A stretch of 64,000 nucleotides of DNA from Sternotherus odoratus (Eukaryota > Chordata > Testudines > Kinosternidae), in assembly GCA_032164245.1 (NCBI GenBank), contig JAVMKO010000001.1:246707644-246771643 (forward strand), written 5' to 3'. Position numbers and translations under genes: made by a program. Shown here one piece after another: positions 21,933 to 35,600 of the stretch (the stretch's first letter is position 1; the number at the start of each line of letters is the position of its first letter). The notes under the pieces were generated by a model. It saw only the letters and a program-made list of their open reading frames with translations, was not told the origin of the DNA and did no database searches.

Positions 21933-22823
21933 GTAGAACAGACCAATAATCCACCTAACCTGGTATCAGTTTGATGAAGGCTAAAAAACCTCTATAATCC
22001 TTCTGATAGAGAGTCCAGTACTGTAACAAGGGGAAAGAATGTGTTTTTTACTAGTTAGAGTGATGACCATCTCAAACCCTGAAGAATGAGTTCTGTTGGC
22101 CCTTTATACAGTTTCTGTTTTATTAGTGGCTAATCATGTTCTAAATCTTAATAAAGTATTTATTTTAGTAATCTGTATGTATCATGGATTAATTATATGT
22201 TGCTGAAAATAATTATATGGTGTTGAAAATAATGTTTCCTTTCTACAGAAGCAACATGGTATTGTAGCTGGACCACAGGGCTTAAAGTTGTGAGATCTTG
22301 GTTCTATTGTGGGCTCTTTGTTGGACAGATCATTTATTAAATCTCAGGGCAAGTCTCTCCATCAGTAATAAGGAAATAACAATGTTTACTTGACTCACTC
22401 AGTCACTTTCAGCCCTTATCCTGCAAAGCATATCTCACAAAATCACTTAAAGTCCCTGATTGTGCAAAGACTTCTGCATGTGCTCTACTTAACCCTCAAT
22501 GGGACTATTTGTGTTCTTAAAGTTAGATACACAAGTCTTCGCAGGACTGAATTCTAATTCACTAATATTTGTAGAGTACTTTGAGATTCTTTGAGGAAAG
22601 GTGGATAGAAATTCAGGGATTTTTATTTTACATTACACATTACTGCATACATTTCTACTGTATTTGAAAGAGAAAAATTCAAATATTTTATGTTTATGTA
22701 CTTTACAAACAATAATTTGAGCATCACATTGTTTCTGCATAGTGGCACTAGTTAAATAGAAGATTTAAATATTATCTTTCCTTACATCACTCTAAACATT
22801 GTGATAGAGGAGGGTCAGAGAGC
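21933..22823. other. AT-rich intergenic stretch, nothing recognised
   Basis: No coding or RNA feature seen. Confidence 0.5.
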
Positions 22824-23389
22824 TGTGGCAGAGTGCTTGAGGGGAGATACATTAACTCAAGGCTCATTAGGGCGTGGTGGCTCCCTGTAGACTAGGGAAT
22901 CAGGCATCAGGTTAATTGGAGCACCTGCTGTCAATTAAGGCCTTAATAAAACCCCTGCTTCAGGCAGACAGGTGTGGGAGTTGGAGTGGTGAGCAGTTTG
23001 GAGGGATTGGAGCAGTGAGCAGTTTGGAGGAGTTGGAGCGGAGAGCAGTTGGAGGAGTTGGAGCAGAGAGGATTGGTTTGGAGGAAAGCAGAGGAAGAGT
23101 TTGGAATGAAGAAGATCCAGACCCTAGGTAAAGAGACACCTTGTGCAGAGAGAGGGAAGTAGCCCAGGGGAAGGAATAGCTAGCACAAGCAGTTTACTGC
23201 TATCCTTAGGGCCCCTGGCCTGGGACACAGAGTAGAGGGCGGGCCTCGGTCCCTCCCTTTCCACTCCCCTCCCCTAGGATACTAGTGGGGCAGTTAATAC
23301 CTTGCTGAGGGGCAAGAAATGGTGCCCTGAACCCCCCACAAGAGGAGAAAGCGTGGGACCCATCATAATAGTGCCGGCAATCTGCCACA
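22824..23389 (+). mobile_element. LTR-like dispersed repeat, copy 1
   Basis: Ends TGTGGCAGA and TCTGCCACA form a 9-bp perfect inverted repeat with TG...CA termini. Inside are an AATAAAACCCCTGC motif, a variable-number repeat of GGAGCAGTGAGCAGTTTGGA-type units (about 22977-23075), and CAGAGAGAGGGAAGTAGCCC. A diverged second copy lies at 32150-32651. Flanking bases do not give a convincing TSD. The inverted ends favour a solo LTR, but I cannot exclude another element class. Confidence 0.55.
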
Positions 23390-23483
23390 ACATATCTGTG
23401 AATACTTGTTCTGCTTCTTATTTGTGATCCTGTATTAGAAATGTATATCAAAATACTGCACAGGACAAACTCAATAAAATATT

Positions 23484-23723
23484 TGTTTATATTTGCATGG
23501 CTGCACACAGCTCCAAGTGGCTGCATTTCACTGTACCTGGGATCAGTATCAATGGGAGCTGTAATCCACTGGTGGGCCATCAGACAGTTTGTTTACATTT
23601 GCATGGCCGCCTGCAGCTCCCAGTGGCTGCATCTTCACTCTTCCCAACCAATGGGAGCTGTGGGAAGCGGCAGCCAGCACTTCCCTGTGGCATTTCCCGC
23701 GGGCCACAGGTTGCCCACCACAG
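23484..23723. mobile_element. hAT-like fragment with internal duplication
   Basis: The right end GGGCCACAGGTTGCCCACCACAG resembles a hAT terminus. Inside, a segment of about 75 bp is present twice (about 23484-23555 and 23590-23660), each starting GTTTA-ATTTGCATGG and ending CAATGGGAGCTG. The left terminus is not recognisable. Three overlapping plus-strand frames here are products of the duplicated GC-rich repeat. Confidence 0.5.
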
Positions 23724-26700
23724 AATTGGAGTGTTAACTTAAATAATGTAAATCAGTTTTTGGTTATACTAAAGAAAATAAAAGTATAACATCCAAAAAG
23801 GTGGCATAATGAGTCAGTAACAGATTGCTTTATAAGCGTAAAGGTGCATTTTTCTCCCATGTGTTTAGTGCTTTCTTAGGAAATTAACTGAAAAATTCAA
23901 CAGGCCTGCTCTTTCTCTGTGATTGGTCCATAGGGTTCTGAAAAGCTATCAGAAAACCATTAGATCTGCTTTTTTTCATGTGCTAGGTAAAATTCCTACA
24001 TGCAAACCCTCAGGGATTTCAGACAAAGAAGTTACATAGACTAATACTTTTGTATGAGCTGCAGAATGTGGATGTCCCTTGCCTATACTTTTACTTAGTT
24101 TGGCATTCAAGCCTCTGGGCAAGAAAAAAAAACAAAACAGTTTAGAAATTAGGCAACTACATGCAATAAAAAGATGAGAAATTATGCATACACTGAGATA
24201 ATATGTTGCTATTAGTGACAGATTTCACCCCCACCGTTAAGAAATGGCAGAGCTGTTGGATAGTTTTACTGCTCTCTCAAGATGTAAAATAAACTGAGTA
24301 AAAATAGAAAACATTAGATAGTAAATGTTCTCCAGATGAAATGCATTCCGTTTTCAATCAGACATCCAAGGGAATGTTTAGCTTGGGTGTTAAATTGTCT
24401 AGTGATTTAGAAAAATTGTGTAGGTGAACTGGATATTACTAGTAAGTGAATTATTTACAATATTAAAAAGACAGATGCATTTACTATTCCACAGATACCA
24501 GACAAATGGCAAAAAAAAACCCAAACCAGTGTCTGAATAATAGAGAGATTTTGTTGTTAAAAATTAAAGAGAGCAGAAAGAGAAACTGAACAATGTTTTC
24601 AGATATGCCAGACTCACAACCATTAAAAACAAAAACACCTCCAAAACCTTATGCAACCTTATTCAAGGATCCTTCATATATGGGGAAGAACAGCAACAGA
24701 TGGAGGAACACAATTCAAGGTACTATACAAAAAAGACTGATAAAGGAGCAAGTTAACTTTGTGATTTACTAATTCAGAGAAGAGATTAAAGAGATGCTTG
24801 AGAACCTGCTTCTGATAAGCAAGCCAGGGCTTTTTGAATTAGCACATGGCAACAGCACATTTCTGTTATGGCTGGAAGAACCTGTTTATGTTATTTAGTC
24901 AGCTGTCAGTACTATATTAGTATCATCTAAAAGTTAAAAAATGCTTCAGGATTTAAAGTAGGCACAGAATTCTTATCACCTACCAGCCAGCTTCATTTTC
25001 TATCCATAGATTACTTCATATTCTTGGCTAAATAGAAAATTGCAGCTCTACCAGTAGCTCATTTCTACTTTCTCACAATGTTCATCTAGACGCTATGAAG
25101 ACCAAGCCTAGAGTTGGTCAACATTTTTGAAATTTTCAAAATTGTGATGGAAAATGACGAATTATTAAATGTGTTATATTTCATTTATTTATTTCATACC
25201 AGTTTTATGAGCAGACTGAGGTCCCATCAAAGGCAGTGGGAGTTTTGAGAGGAAGCAAGATCTGTTCTATTCGAACTGAAAGCCTAATTGTACTTTGTTA
25301 CAGTTGTGCTATCTCAGTGAGGATGACTGAACACAACTTGTATAAATGACAGAATAAAGCAAGGATAGTGTAGCCTTGATGATTCATAAATAAATAAATA
25401 AGCAATAAATAAATAAAATGTGTGTTTTCTTTGAGTCCTGATTGTTTTTCAGGGCTGTCGGGATAGATTGGCGAAAGGATATTTTGTAAACTGAGCAGAT
25501 TTGCTCAGGAAATTATTGAGACACTATGAACCTCCATTATGTTGTTTATAGCAAATGGTAATTTTTTAACTTCTGATCTTCTGCCAATAACGTTTTCCTA
25601 AATATCTATTTTTATACATTTTCCTCTATTGTAACCACAGATAGAGTAGTATCCAAAATTAGGCAAAATATTTTTTTAATTTATTTATACTGACAGATAT
25701 AAAACTCAGTGTAATAAATTAGATACTTTGAAGTCTGAATTAGGATATATAGGACATATAGGTGTGCAATTGGTGGTATCTTGCTCCTATAAATTATGTA
25801 ATAATTTGGGGAAAATGAAATATTCATTTTATGATAATGATGATGAAATCCATTACTCCACTCTAAAATGACATGTCCTCATGAGATAAATTATGGACTT
25901 TTATGGCGCTCTGATGCTAAAATGTTAAGGTACTGATACTTGTCAGAATGTTAATATGATATACTTATCAAATAGTCTTCTGTGACCTGATCCTGTGACA
26001 TATTGTCTCCACCCATGCACAATAAGTTGCAATATTGAAGTATTTTCCTTTTGTATAATTTCAAATAATTTAGGGTGTTTGAATAACCATCATTACAATG
26101 CAAATCTATTTTAAATTTGCCAAGAATATAAGTTGAATCTTACTATTTTATGAAAAAAATATTTAATGTAACATACCGTTGACTCTGGGTGTGAATTTAT
26201 GTAAAGAATAGAGTGTCCCACTAGCTGGAACCCCAAAAAAACATTTCAGGATCAGGGCTTATAACATATTTTAATTCTCTTAAAAATAATGATAATAATT
26301 ATTATTAATAAAGTTTTATTTATTATAAGTGAATATTGCTAGATATGTGCTAGATATTTGTTTATCCTTATTTAATTTTGTTTATATATACATTTTTAAA
26401 CATGAAACCAATTTTATATAGGCATATGTTAATAATTAGGGGGAGACTTGTCTGCAGTTACAGAAAATGTAGCCCATGAATGCATAAAGCAATCCCATTT
26501 TTAGAAGTTATTGCTCAGTAACTGTTCATGCAAAGTATTTTTTTAACAAATCTTAGCATGCCTAATAAAGATCATTAATAGCATCTCAGTTTCATATTAT
26601 GGGCTGTCTGGACAAAAGGGTTTAACAGGGAAGTATTTTTGAATTTTCTTAATCCAAAATGTAAATTCTATGATTATATATTAAAATGTGAAAGAAGATA

Positions 26701-27208
26701 AATAATCAATAGTTCTCAGGATAATTAGAAAATTTTCATTATTAGAAAGCCATTATTTAACTATTAGAAAGCCATTAAGTATTTTTTTTTGGTTTAGAAA
26801 ACTGGATCTTCATAAATATTTAATTGAATTTTATCTGCATAGGTGCCAGTTTTCTATAAAAATGCAAAGTCATTAGTAGTACAATATTTCTTACTAGGTC
26901 TGCAATGTCCATTTATTTGTTATGACCTACTGAATAAATAACGTGTGTTGTAAAGTTTTCTAAACATTTTAATGATCTGTTGCCATATATATACAGACAT
27001 CATGGTCATCTTTTTAAACAATCCTAATGCATCATGAGGAATGGAATACATGGCTTTCTGCTCAAAAATCACATGCCACTGCTACTTGATCTAAAACACA
27101 CCACTGACAACTCCCATTGACTTCAAGAGGCGTGGAGTGTGCTTATGGGACTCGGGTTCAATACATTATCATACACTGAAGATATTTAAATCTTTTCAAA
27201 TCAATAAT
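23724..27208. other. Long AT-rich intergenic stretch, nothing recognised
   Basis: No reading frame of note, no RNA gene, no named repeat. Contains an (AAAT)n-like run near 25387-25420 and an A/T palindromic stretch near 26285-26330. Confidence 0.5.
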
Positions 27209-27437
27209 ACATTAAAAACTGAAACAGAGCCTGTCAAGCTGCTATTGTATACTGGCTATGAATAGCAGTTGTATAAATCTATGTGAGACGTGAAAGTACT
27301 TTAGCTGATATCATACACTTTTTGTCTTTGTGGTCCCAGATAATACTCCTAGCTTGACAACATGCATGTGAGCTACATTAAAAACTGAAACAGAGCCCAT
27401 CAGACTACTATTGTATATTGGCTATGAATAGCAGTTG
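27209..27437 (+). repeat. Local direct duplication of about 63 bp, 166 bp apart
   Basis: 27209-27271 and 27375-27437 both begin ACATTAAAAACTGAAACAGA and end GGCTATGAATAGCAGTTG, with a few substitutions. No recognised family. Confidence 0.8.
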
Positions 27438-30203
27438 AGTTAGTAGTACCATTCTTAAGTGTTTACAGTTACTGATGACATGAATCTTTGTAGGGTCAGG
27501 GCCTTGAACTCACTTCCTGATGTAGTAGACTCTTATTTACCCTGGTAATTCTAAATCACACAAATAGTCTCAATAATTTCACAGCTCCCTCTGTATGAGT
27601 TATGTTGGGCACTTTGCCCCTGATCTTGCAAACACTTAAGTATGTGCCTAGCTTTATTCAAAGAAATAGTTCCATTGAAGCTAAAGGAATGAAAATCATG
27701 AGCCAAGTCACGACATTGTGCTATGAAGACCCTATCCTGTCTTGGTTCTTAGGCGTCAATGGGATTTTTTCATTTTGTTTCTTATCCAATGCGGGATTTT
27801 CCTTTGGGGATTTATTTCCCTCTTTTAGTGGTCCAAGGTACTAAAATAAGAGTTCTGAAATATGTATAAAAATACATTTACTTAAAACTGTTAGAAATCA
27901 GGCTGTGCCTGAGGCAACGTAGCAAAATAAATTGCATGTACTGGCCGCAAGCCAAGAAAGGGTGTGAAGTTTGCAAATTTATAGTTCAGATATAACAAAG
28001 GACATTTGAAATAAGAGTCAAAATGGATTAGGCACCCAAAATAAAATTTAAAAAAAAAGAACTGTCTGATATCTGTAGCTTCTTACAGTCAAAGAAATTA
28101 TCTTTTGAATATTTGGCACTGAAAACCTCTAGAAATGTCTTTTTACTCATCAGAGACCTGTCAGTTTCTATTTCCTAAATAGCAATGTTTCTCTATAATA
28201 ATACGGTAGCATATTCTTTAGATGCTAAAGGCAAAGAATAACCAAAATGATCCCTCCTACATCTGCTCACCTATGGGATTCTGTCATGGGTAGAGCTTCT
28301 CCTTCAGTGAGACCTCAGATGCTCCTGTAGCACCATTCCCATTCCCCTCCTGGGCCACCAGGGCCTCCCCATAAGTTTGAAGCCTGTTCAGGAAGACGTT
28401 TGGAGATTGGATAACATAGGGAACAGGTTGGAGAGGATGCATGCTGCCCCCAATATAATTCATTGCGAAACTAGTCGAAAAAGCCAATACATCCCAGATA
28501 GTATTTTTTTGTCTGTGGATCACTCATCTAGTACCCCAAATAAGGAGTGGGGATGAAGATAGTCAGGTACACTGCAGTCCACAGGAGCTGATGTAGCACC
28601 AGGGCCAACAATATATCATTTTACAGAATATCAGCCACAATACACAGTTGTGATGTTCTTGGTGGGATTTATCACTGTTACACCTTAATGACCAGCTGAA
28701 CCCAGCAGAAGCAGCTGTGGAAAAGGAGGAGGTCCTGACAGGGTGTTTCCAGTGGAGCCGTCTGTCTTGGGAGAGTAGGAGAAGTGCAAGGTAGAAATCT
28801 GGTGGTTAGTTAGGGACATAACTAGCTCTGAGTGAATACAAGGAAAGAACTCACATTGATTTTTGGTGGGTTTTTTTGGTTTGTTTCCTTCAATTGGACT
28901 AGAATATTGGCTTGCAAGACATCTCTTAACCACTCAAGTTCCATAATTTACACAACAGGGGGACAGTTTTACCATGCACATGTCTCCTTCCATCCCAACA
29001 TTACTTTGAAATGAATCATTTCTTTTAATGTTTAAAATACAAGTGCTGCTCCAATTACTGCAGCTTATCTGGCTTTAAGCAAAGGAAATCAGAGCTTAGA
29101 ATGGAGCTTGCCATGCTATGCATACATGACACCCCAGCTATTATATGGGTCTAGAAACAATGGCATTTGTATGGTAGTACTGATATTTTATTTGATGAGA
29201 CAAAAGATCTAATCCTTATCCCATTAAAGTCAATTAGATTTAATTCTTAGCAGGATTTGAAAATAATTATTGTGTGCTTTAATATTTTATAAAGCTTGCC
29301 TAGTTTTTTTCTTGACTATATTTATTTCAGGGGTTATGTCAGAGCAATGAAGTGAATGGAATCAAAGAGAAATAGAGAGAAGACCTGTTCTTGCTCATTT
29401 TACTATTCTTCAAAATGGCAAAGCTAAATATCTCTGGAGGAATTTCTGGGATATGCTTGGGCATGAGTTAGTGCAGTATATTGCTAATAGAACATAAAAT
29501 AAAGTGGACTCTGGCAGACCAGAAGACTTAGACTTAGTCCTGCCATAACTAGGTCTCCATCCAGTAAAAATTATTCATGTGTGTGCCTCAGAGTCACAAC
29601 AAAGATGTCATTATACAGAAGGAATGGAAAAGTATGTTACTTTTGACAAGTTTGTTAAAAATCTTAAATATCTTGTCTAACTCATTGGTCATTAAAATAA
29701 TCTTCAAAGCTTTAAGTGAGTTGACTGGCCTTTTTTAGATTAATTTTTATATAAATCATATTTTAAACATTGACAGATAACCTATACTATTTCGAAGCAG
29801 ATAATTACTTTGGTCCAGTACCCCACCCTCTAACAGCTCTGTGCTTACTTTCTGACTATTTGAAATAAATCTATAGAAATAAATTACTCTGAAAAACCTG
29901 ATGGATATTTCCCATTTTGTATAACACAGTAACTGTGATCTTCAATTTCATATCTAAATTATAATAAAGAGATTTGCGTCTCTTATTTAGTTTGTCTATC
30001 TATGTATGTAGAGCCTATCACAATGGCAGGGCAGGCCCTGATCTTATAATTAACTCAATGTGGCTGGACTTTGCACAAACCAAGAGCCACACTGAAGTTG
30101 CCGGTAGTCTGCATGGGCAAAGGGATCTGCCTGCTCAGAGTTCATTGCAGGATATGGACCGTAAGAGGTCAGCAAATGCATATCCGTACCTGTATGGTGT
30201 CAA
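27438..30203. other. AT-rich intergenic stretch, nothing recognised
   Basis: Short unsupported frames only (for example 27602-27844, 28284-28523, 28685-28933). No domains recognised. Confidence 0.5.
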
Positions 30204-30335
30204 GTATCAGGGGGTAGCTGTATTAGTCTGTAGCCAAAAAAACAACAAGGAAGTAGCGGGATTTTTATCCATGAAAGTTTATGCCCAAATAAATCCGTTA
30301 GTCTTTAAGATGCCACCAGATTCCTTGTTGTATCA
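30204..30335 (-). mobile_element. Short PLE-derived repeat copy
   Basis: Contains GTAGCTGTATTAGTCTGTAG followed by ATGAAAGTTTATGCCCAAAT and TTAGTCTTTAAGATGCCACC, a decayed, rearranged form of the PLE terminal segment seen at 47088 and 53635. A short ACAACAAGGA and its complement TCCTTGTTGT bracket the core, so this too is a head-to-head arrangement. GTATCA at both edges may be a short TSD. Confidence 0.6.
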
Positions 30336-31097
30336 CTAATTGTAAGTGCCAATTAGTTGCCAAGCTTTTGATGGTTGTAAATCTTTCTTCCCCAATTGTG
30401 GTGTGTAGAATTGAAAAGGTTCAATTACTGCATATCATAGTCATTCTTTCAAGGTATGTTCAACCAATCAGATTTCATTGTGATAATGTATTCCTGTAAC
30501 TCAATACTCTGCATCACAATTATGATTAGATGTTTCTCTGGAACCGTTCTGAGCTGTCTCTCCCCAGCTTGGAGAAGTGTCTGACTTTCTCTGTGTTGCT
30601 TGTTAAGTGTATTATATGTAAATCCTCTATTAGTTGATTTAGGGTGAAGCTTAGCCACATTCAGTTCAACTGGGACAGCGTTTCACACTTAGTATTTGAA
30701 CATTTATTCACTTTTGAGATTGATGAGCAAAAACATTTACAATGATACTAAAAGTGGTTCAAATTTCCTATGTATGTTTACCGAGTCATTTGAAACATGC
30801 CCAATCTAAGTTTAAAGATTCTAGTAGATGTAGAATTTGCCGCATCCCTGAGTAAACTGTCCCAACATTTAATTGTTCTCATTATTAAAAATATATTTTA
30901 TTATAGGAAATGAATCAACTCCTACTATGACATTTATACATAGGTCAATACATGAGAAGGATTTAGCTCTTAGGCTAATTCTTGGAGAGGTTACAGAGAG
31001 TTGGCCTTTGGCTTTCTAACTCAGGCCTAAGGCTACAGTTACACAATGAGCTGTGAAGGGGGGTGTAATTCCCTTGATCCTGAACACATCCTCACAC
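30336..31097. other. AT-rich intergenic stretch, nothing recognised
   Basis: No gene or repeat signature seen; the minus-strand frame 30449-30658 has no recognisable domain. Confidence 0.5.
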
Positions 31098-31100
31098 TAG

Positions 31101-31803
31101 AGGCATGGTTAGACTGGCGCTTTGCAGCGCAAAAACCTTCCTGTAGCGCTATAATTTTCATAGCGAACACACTTCAAAGGGAGATTTTGTGAAATGACTC
31201 CCTGTTTAAAGCGCAAGTGTTAAACCTCCTTTTCCAGAGTGATAAGCCTTTTTGCGCTAACGTTGTAGCGCAAGGGTGGGAATGTGGACACCCATGGGTT
31301 CTCTTGCATGCCTCCAAGCCATGTAAAGCTATCAGCAACCCATTGAAGGCCATCAGCAAGCCATTAAAGACAATCAACTTGCCATGTAAGGCAAATTACG
31401 TGAGGTGTTGTTTTATAAAGGCGGAAGTAGCTTTGCAGTTTCTCTCTAACAACTCACACAGCAAATAACCAGTGAAAATGCTTGTGGATGGAGCTGTGTG
31501 TCTGAATAGACAGCCTGTCAGTTTTCGCTAATGAAAACTAACTGACAGCCAGATCTCATCTCCCTGTGAACAACTTCCCAGTTCCCCCTCGCCCCCCTTC
31601 TTTGCAAAACACGTTGCACCCAGCTGAATGCTGGGATACCTGCCCTATCCCGCAACTGCTACTGCCGGCAGAAGCACGACAAATGTAGCCATTATTTTGC
31701 GCTACAAGGTTTTAATTTGTACAGTCTCTAGCGACATACCTATTGCGCTACATTGGGAAGCGCTACAAATAAACGCGCTACAATCTTCAGTCTAACCATA
31801 CCC
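31101..31803. mobile_element. 703-bp non-autonomous DNA transposon with AGCGC subterminal motifs
   Basis: The left end AGGCATGGTTAGACTG and the right end, read on the minus strand, GGGTATGGTTAGACTG form terminal inverted repeats. TAG flanks both sides (31098-31100 and 31804-31806), compatible with a 3-bp TSD. About ten copies of GCGCTACA/TGTAGCGC-like motifs cluster within about 165 bp of the left end and 110 bp of the right end, as transposase-binding sites often do. There is no transposase frame. The superfamily is uncertain; the 3-bp TSD points towards PIF-Harbinger. Confidence 0.75.
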
Positions 31804-31806
31804 TAG

Positions 31807-32149
31807 CTGTCATCAGCCTAACAGTATAAACAGTAATGTAGCCACAAAAGCAAGAGGACCAGCAGTGGGCACATCTGAGCCTTGCTGTGTACATACTCAC
31901 TGGTAGCTTGAGTGATTATGTATACTGGAGCAGGGAATTGCACCCTTAGCTTGTAGTATAGACATGGCTTTAAAAAGCACTAGAGATGTACAAGCATCTG
32001 GTATGTAAGCACACTTGGTCATGTGTTATTGTATGAATACATGTGATACAGCATGGCCAGAAGGCAGCAGGAGAGTGATAGAGGAGAGATATGTAAGCCT
32101 AAGGATGAGGAGAAGCCTTATTCCCTGTAGAAGGAAGAAAGGTTGCTAT
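31807..32149. other. Intergenic stretch, possible outer part of the next repeat
   Basis: No gene. A TG-start candidate for the LTR-like repeat lies at 32042, but similarity to the copy at 22824 is convincing only from about 32150. Confidence 0.4.
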
Positions 32150-32651
32150 AGATTGATTGAAAGCACCTTAAGCCAATTAGAACACCTGAAGACAGTCACC
32201 TGATAAAAAACCCTGCTTTAATCAGACAGGGAAGGAGTTGGAGCAGAGTGGTTTGGTGTTGTAGCAGAGAGCAGTTTGGAGGAATTGAAGCAGAGGAGAG
32301 TTTGGAGAAGTGTCACAGCTGGCTAGAAGACCAAGACCCTATGTAAAGAGATACCCAGCTTGTGCAGAGAGAGGGCAGGAAGCCCCGCAAGCTGAAGGGA
32401 AGGAGAGGGAAGTAGCCCAGGAGAAGGAAACACTAGTTCAAGTGGTTTGCCACTATCCCTAGGGTCCCTGGGCTGGGACCCGGAGTAGAGGGAGGGCCTG
32501 GGTCCTTCCCTGTCTACTACCCATCCCTGGGTTACTAGTGGGACAGTAGATATCCTAGTTCATGGGCAGGAAACTACTCCCTGAGCCCTCCCACCCCCCA
32601 CAAGAAGAGGAAGCATGGGACCCATCATCGTCACACCGACAATTTGCCACA
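32150..32651 (+). mobile_element. LTR-like dispersed repeat, copy 2
   Basis: Diverged relative of the repeat at 22824-23389: shared CCCTGCTT..CAGACAGG, GGAGTTGGAGCAGAG repeats, GTGCAGAGAGAGGGCAGGAAG, CCCTAGGGTCCCTGG, and a terminal AATTTGCCACA. The internal GGAG repeat array is shorter here than in copy 1. No TSD found. Confidence 0.55.
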
Positions 32652-35600
32652 GACTGTTAATTTCTTCCACATATTTATCATTCACAATATATAATAAATA
32701 ATGTTGAGAGTATAGCATTTGTCATACAAATCCTATTTTAAAGATCATGACAGCAGGAAGGCATTATGAACACATAATTGTTCAATATCTCCTTCTCTGT
32801 AGCTACAGGTGGTTCCTGTAGCTCTGATCTATTTTCAGAAAACCTTATTGAACCGGATATCAAACATTTTACAAATGCAAAATTATCTTGCAGCAATAAA
32901 TAAAGAAATAAAAGTGTATAAATCACTTTTCAAAGATAACCTTTTTTTCTAATTTACAAAATAGTGTCACAGAGAAGCAAGAATGAGCTATCAGGATGAA
33001 GGACCTCAAGGCGGAGCAGAATAAGGCCCAGAATTCTTATATATCCAGATATTTTGGCAGAGAAGAAAAGCCTCATTTTACTCCCATTCCCACACAATTT
33101 TAATATATGGGGAATTGGGTCCTCAGAGCATTAATTAATATGTATACTATGATGGAGAAATATTTCTGAATATACCACTGTCTTTGCTTTGTATGTTCAG
33201 GTTTTGGTCTAAAGAGTAGGATACATGAACAATAAACATATCCTCATGAAAAAGTCCTATAGGGCTAGACTGGGTTTTTAGAATGAAACCTGATTAAGGA
33301 ATAACACATAGCTAATCCCAAGAATATCTCCAGAAAGGAATTATACCCAAGAGCAGCTATGACAAAGTACCCATACTATACACTGCCATCTCCACTGGCT
33401 GGCATGGTGTGATGGGAGGGGTGGGGAGTAGAACCATGAATGCATATTCCCTGCCCTGACTATTATTCCCACATACTAAAAATGGGAAGTATCAGCTGTG
33501 GATCCTCTGCTATCTTCTTTGATGATCTATCTAGGATTTGAAGGGCTAAAACAATGAACCCAGCCACAATCTAGCACACACAGTTTAGTGAAGAATGATA
33601 ATTGTTCGCTGGATTTTTAAACCAACCAACAAAATTAAGGAGCAAACCCAGAACCTCTATTACCATCTCTAGACATCTACTGAATTCCTATGAATTCTTA
33701 ATGGTTTTATCCTATTCAATTGCATGGGATTCTTTTTCCCATAAAGAATGATCTTATGCTTTCTTGGTCTAGGTCAAACTTTTCAGAAACATCCACATTG
33801 AAATGCTTGTTAAATTGGAATGTAAAGCATGACCATGCTTTGTCATTTTCATTTCTTTGTGAAGCCTGATTCATAGTGTAAGAAAACAAAACAAACTGCA
33901 TCACATGCAGACAGCAAAATAACCTAAACATTTGGATAATTGGTTTGAAATTTCATTTGTAAAGGCCATTAGGCCCTCTCCTAAGTAAGGCTAGCAAGCT
34001 TAATCTTTAAATCAGTATTAGTGGTGCACAGACTCTGACTTAATCATTAGCTGTTCAGTTTTCCATGGAAGTGGGTGTATTTAACTGGAAAACAAAAAAC
34101 TGATTGAGATAAAGAACAAAACTCAACTGCAAAAGTTATCTAAAAAGAAATATCTTTAGGGATCATGGATCATGTACTGTGCCCTTCAAAAACTGAGCAT
34201 GATTTATGCCTTTAGATATTTTCAATAATACATTGAGCATGATCTGTGCCTTCAGATATATTCACAATAATTCATTGAACATGCTCTAGTAATCTTCTGC
34301 AACTAAACATGCTTTGCTGTGCCTCTGCATCATGTGTAATCATAACTTTCATCAGTTTAGCAGAAGGCTGTCATCGCTCACAAAGAGATAGCAGCGTGAC
34401 AGTTTGTGGGTGCAATTATTGTTTCTTTTCCCCCAATGTTAACTATTAATGCCGAGTGTGATTTTTGATTTGGAGGTTAAGGAATGGTTGTTTTATTTTT
34501 AGAAGTTACAGAAATTATCTATAATTTGAGGAAATACAGATATATTGGTGTGTAAAAGAGAGATACCAAGCAGGAGATGAGGTAAGAAGTTCCATAACAC
34601 CAGGTGTAGTACAAGATTTCAAGGTTTATCTGACCTTCTTTCATTTGATATGGGTTCAGGATACTAACACTTGTCCCTATAGAGTTATTTTTGGTGAATT
34701 TTTCATCTAGTAAAATATTAAAATTTTAGAAACATATTTTAATTAATTTTAGAAAAAAAATAGATAGGTACTGTTGGCTCTATGTGTCCAAAATGTCTCA
34801 AAGACATGGAGAAATGGTTTGTCTGATAATTAGGGAAGTTATTGGGGAAAACCCTGTTACAGAAACATCTAATGCCCCCACTGACTTCAGTTACACTTCA
34901 TATGAATATGGGAGTCCACCCATAAGGAATCAGTTTTAGGATTGGTGCCTAAATGCTCCCCATTGGGGGGCATAATTTAAATTAGTATAAGAAAAAATAT
35001 ATCAAAGGGCACAGTAGGAGGGGGGTTAGCCCACAAAATTAAACCTGCAGTTGATTTGCTTTTTCCTGGGATAGAAAGACAAATGAGACCTTTCAGCATA
35101 GGTACACAGCCCTTCAGTTTGCTGATCAATGTGCAGTCTGCTCTGTTCTCTTCTGCTCTCAACCATGAAAGCTTAAAAGACTAAAACCTGTCTTACCGAG
35201 ACCCCAGTCCAAAGTCCATTGAAATCAATCCAAAGACTCTCATTGGACGGAAAGGAGTGATATGAAAGATTTCGAGATGCTCTATTCTGTTTCCTAAGCA
35301 CAAGCACAGAAAACATTGGCTTGTAGCCATTAGTTGAAATATAGGGGAAGAACTAAAATAATATTAACTAGGCTGGTAAGAAATAGCATGGAAAGAGCAG
35401 ACCTTATCATTAACATGCATAAATTAACAATTGGATACATATTAAAATGAATGAGCTAATTGTTTGCAGTTTAATCATTTTGGTAAACTGGTTTGTGTAA
35501 AATATTGGGACACTGCCAAGAAGAGTAAAATACCACTTTTGGGGTTAGCCTATCGCTAGTATGTTGGCAGCCAGACAAATGTAGACTGGGGCTAATTAAA

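Noticed and set aside
22824..23389. Flanking target duplication for the LTR-like repeat.
   Set aside because: The bases on the two sides do not match, so the LTR call rests only on the inverted ends, the motifs and the second copy.
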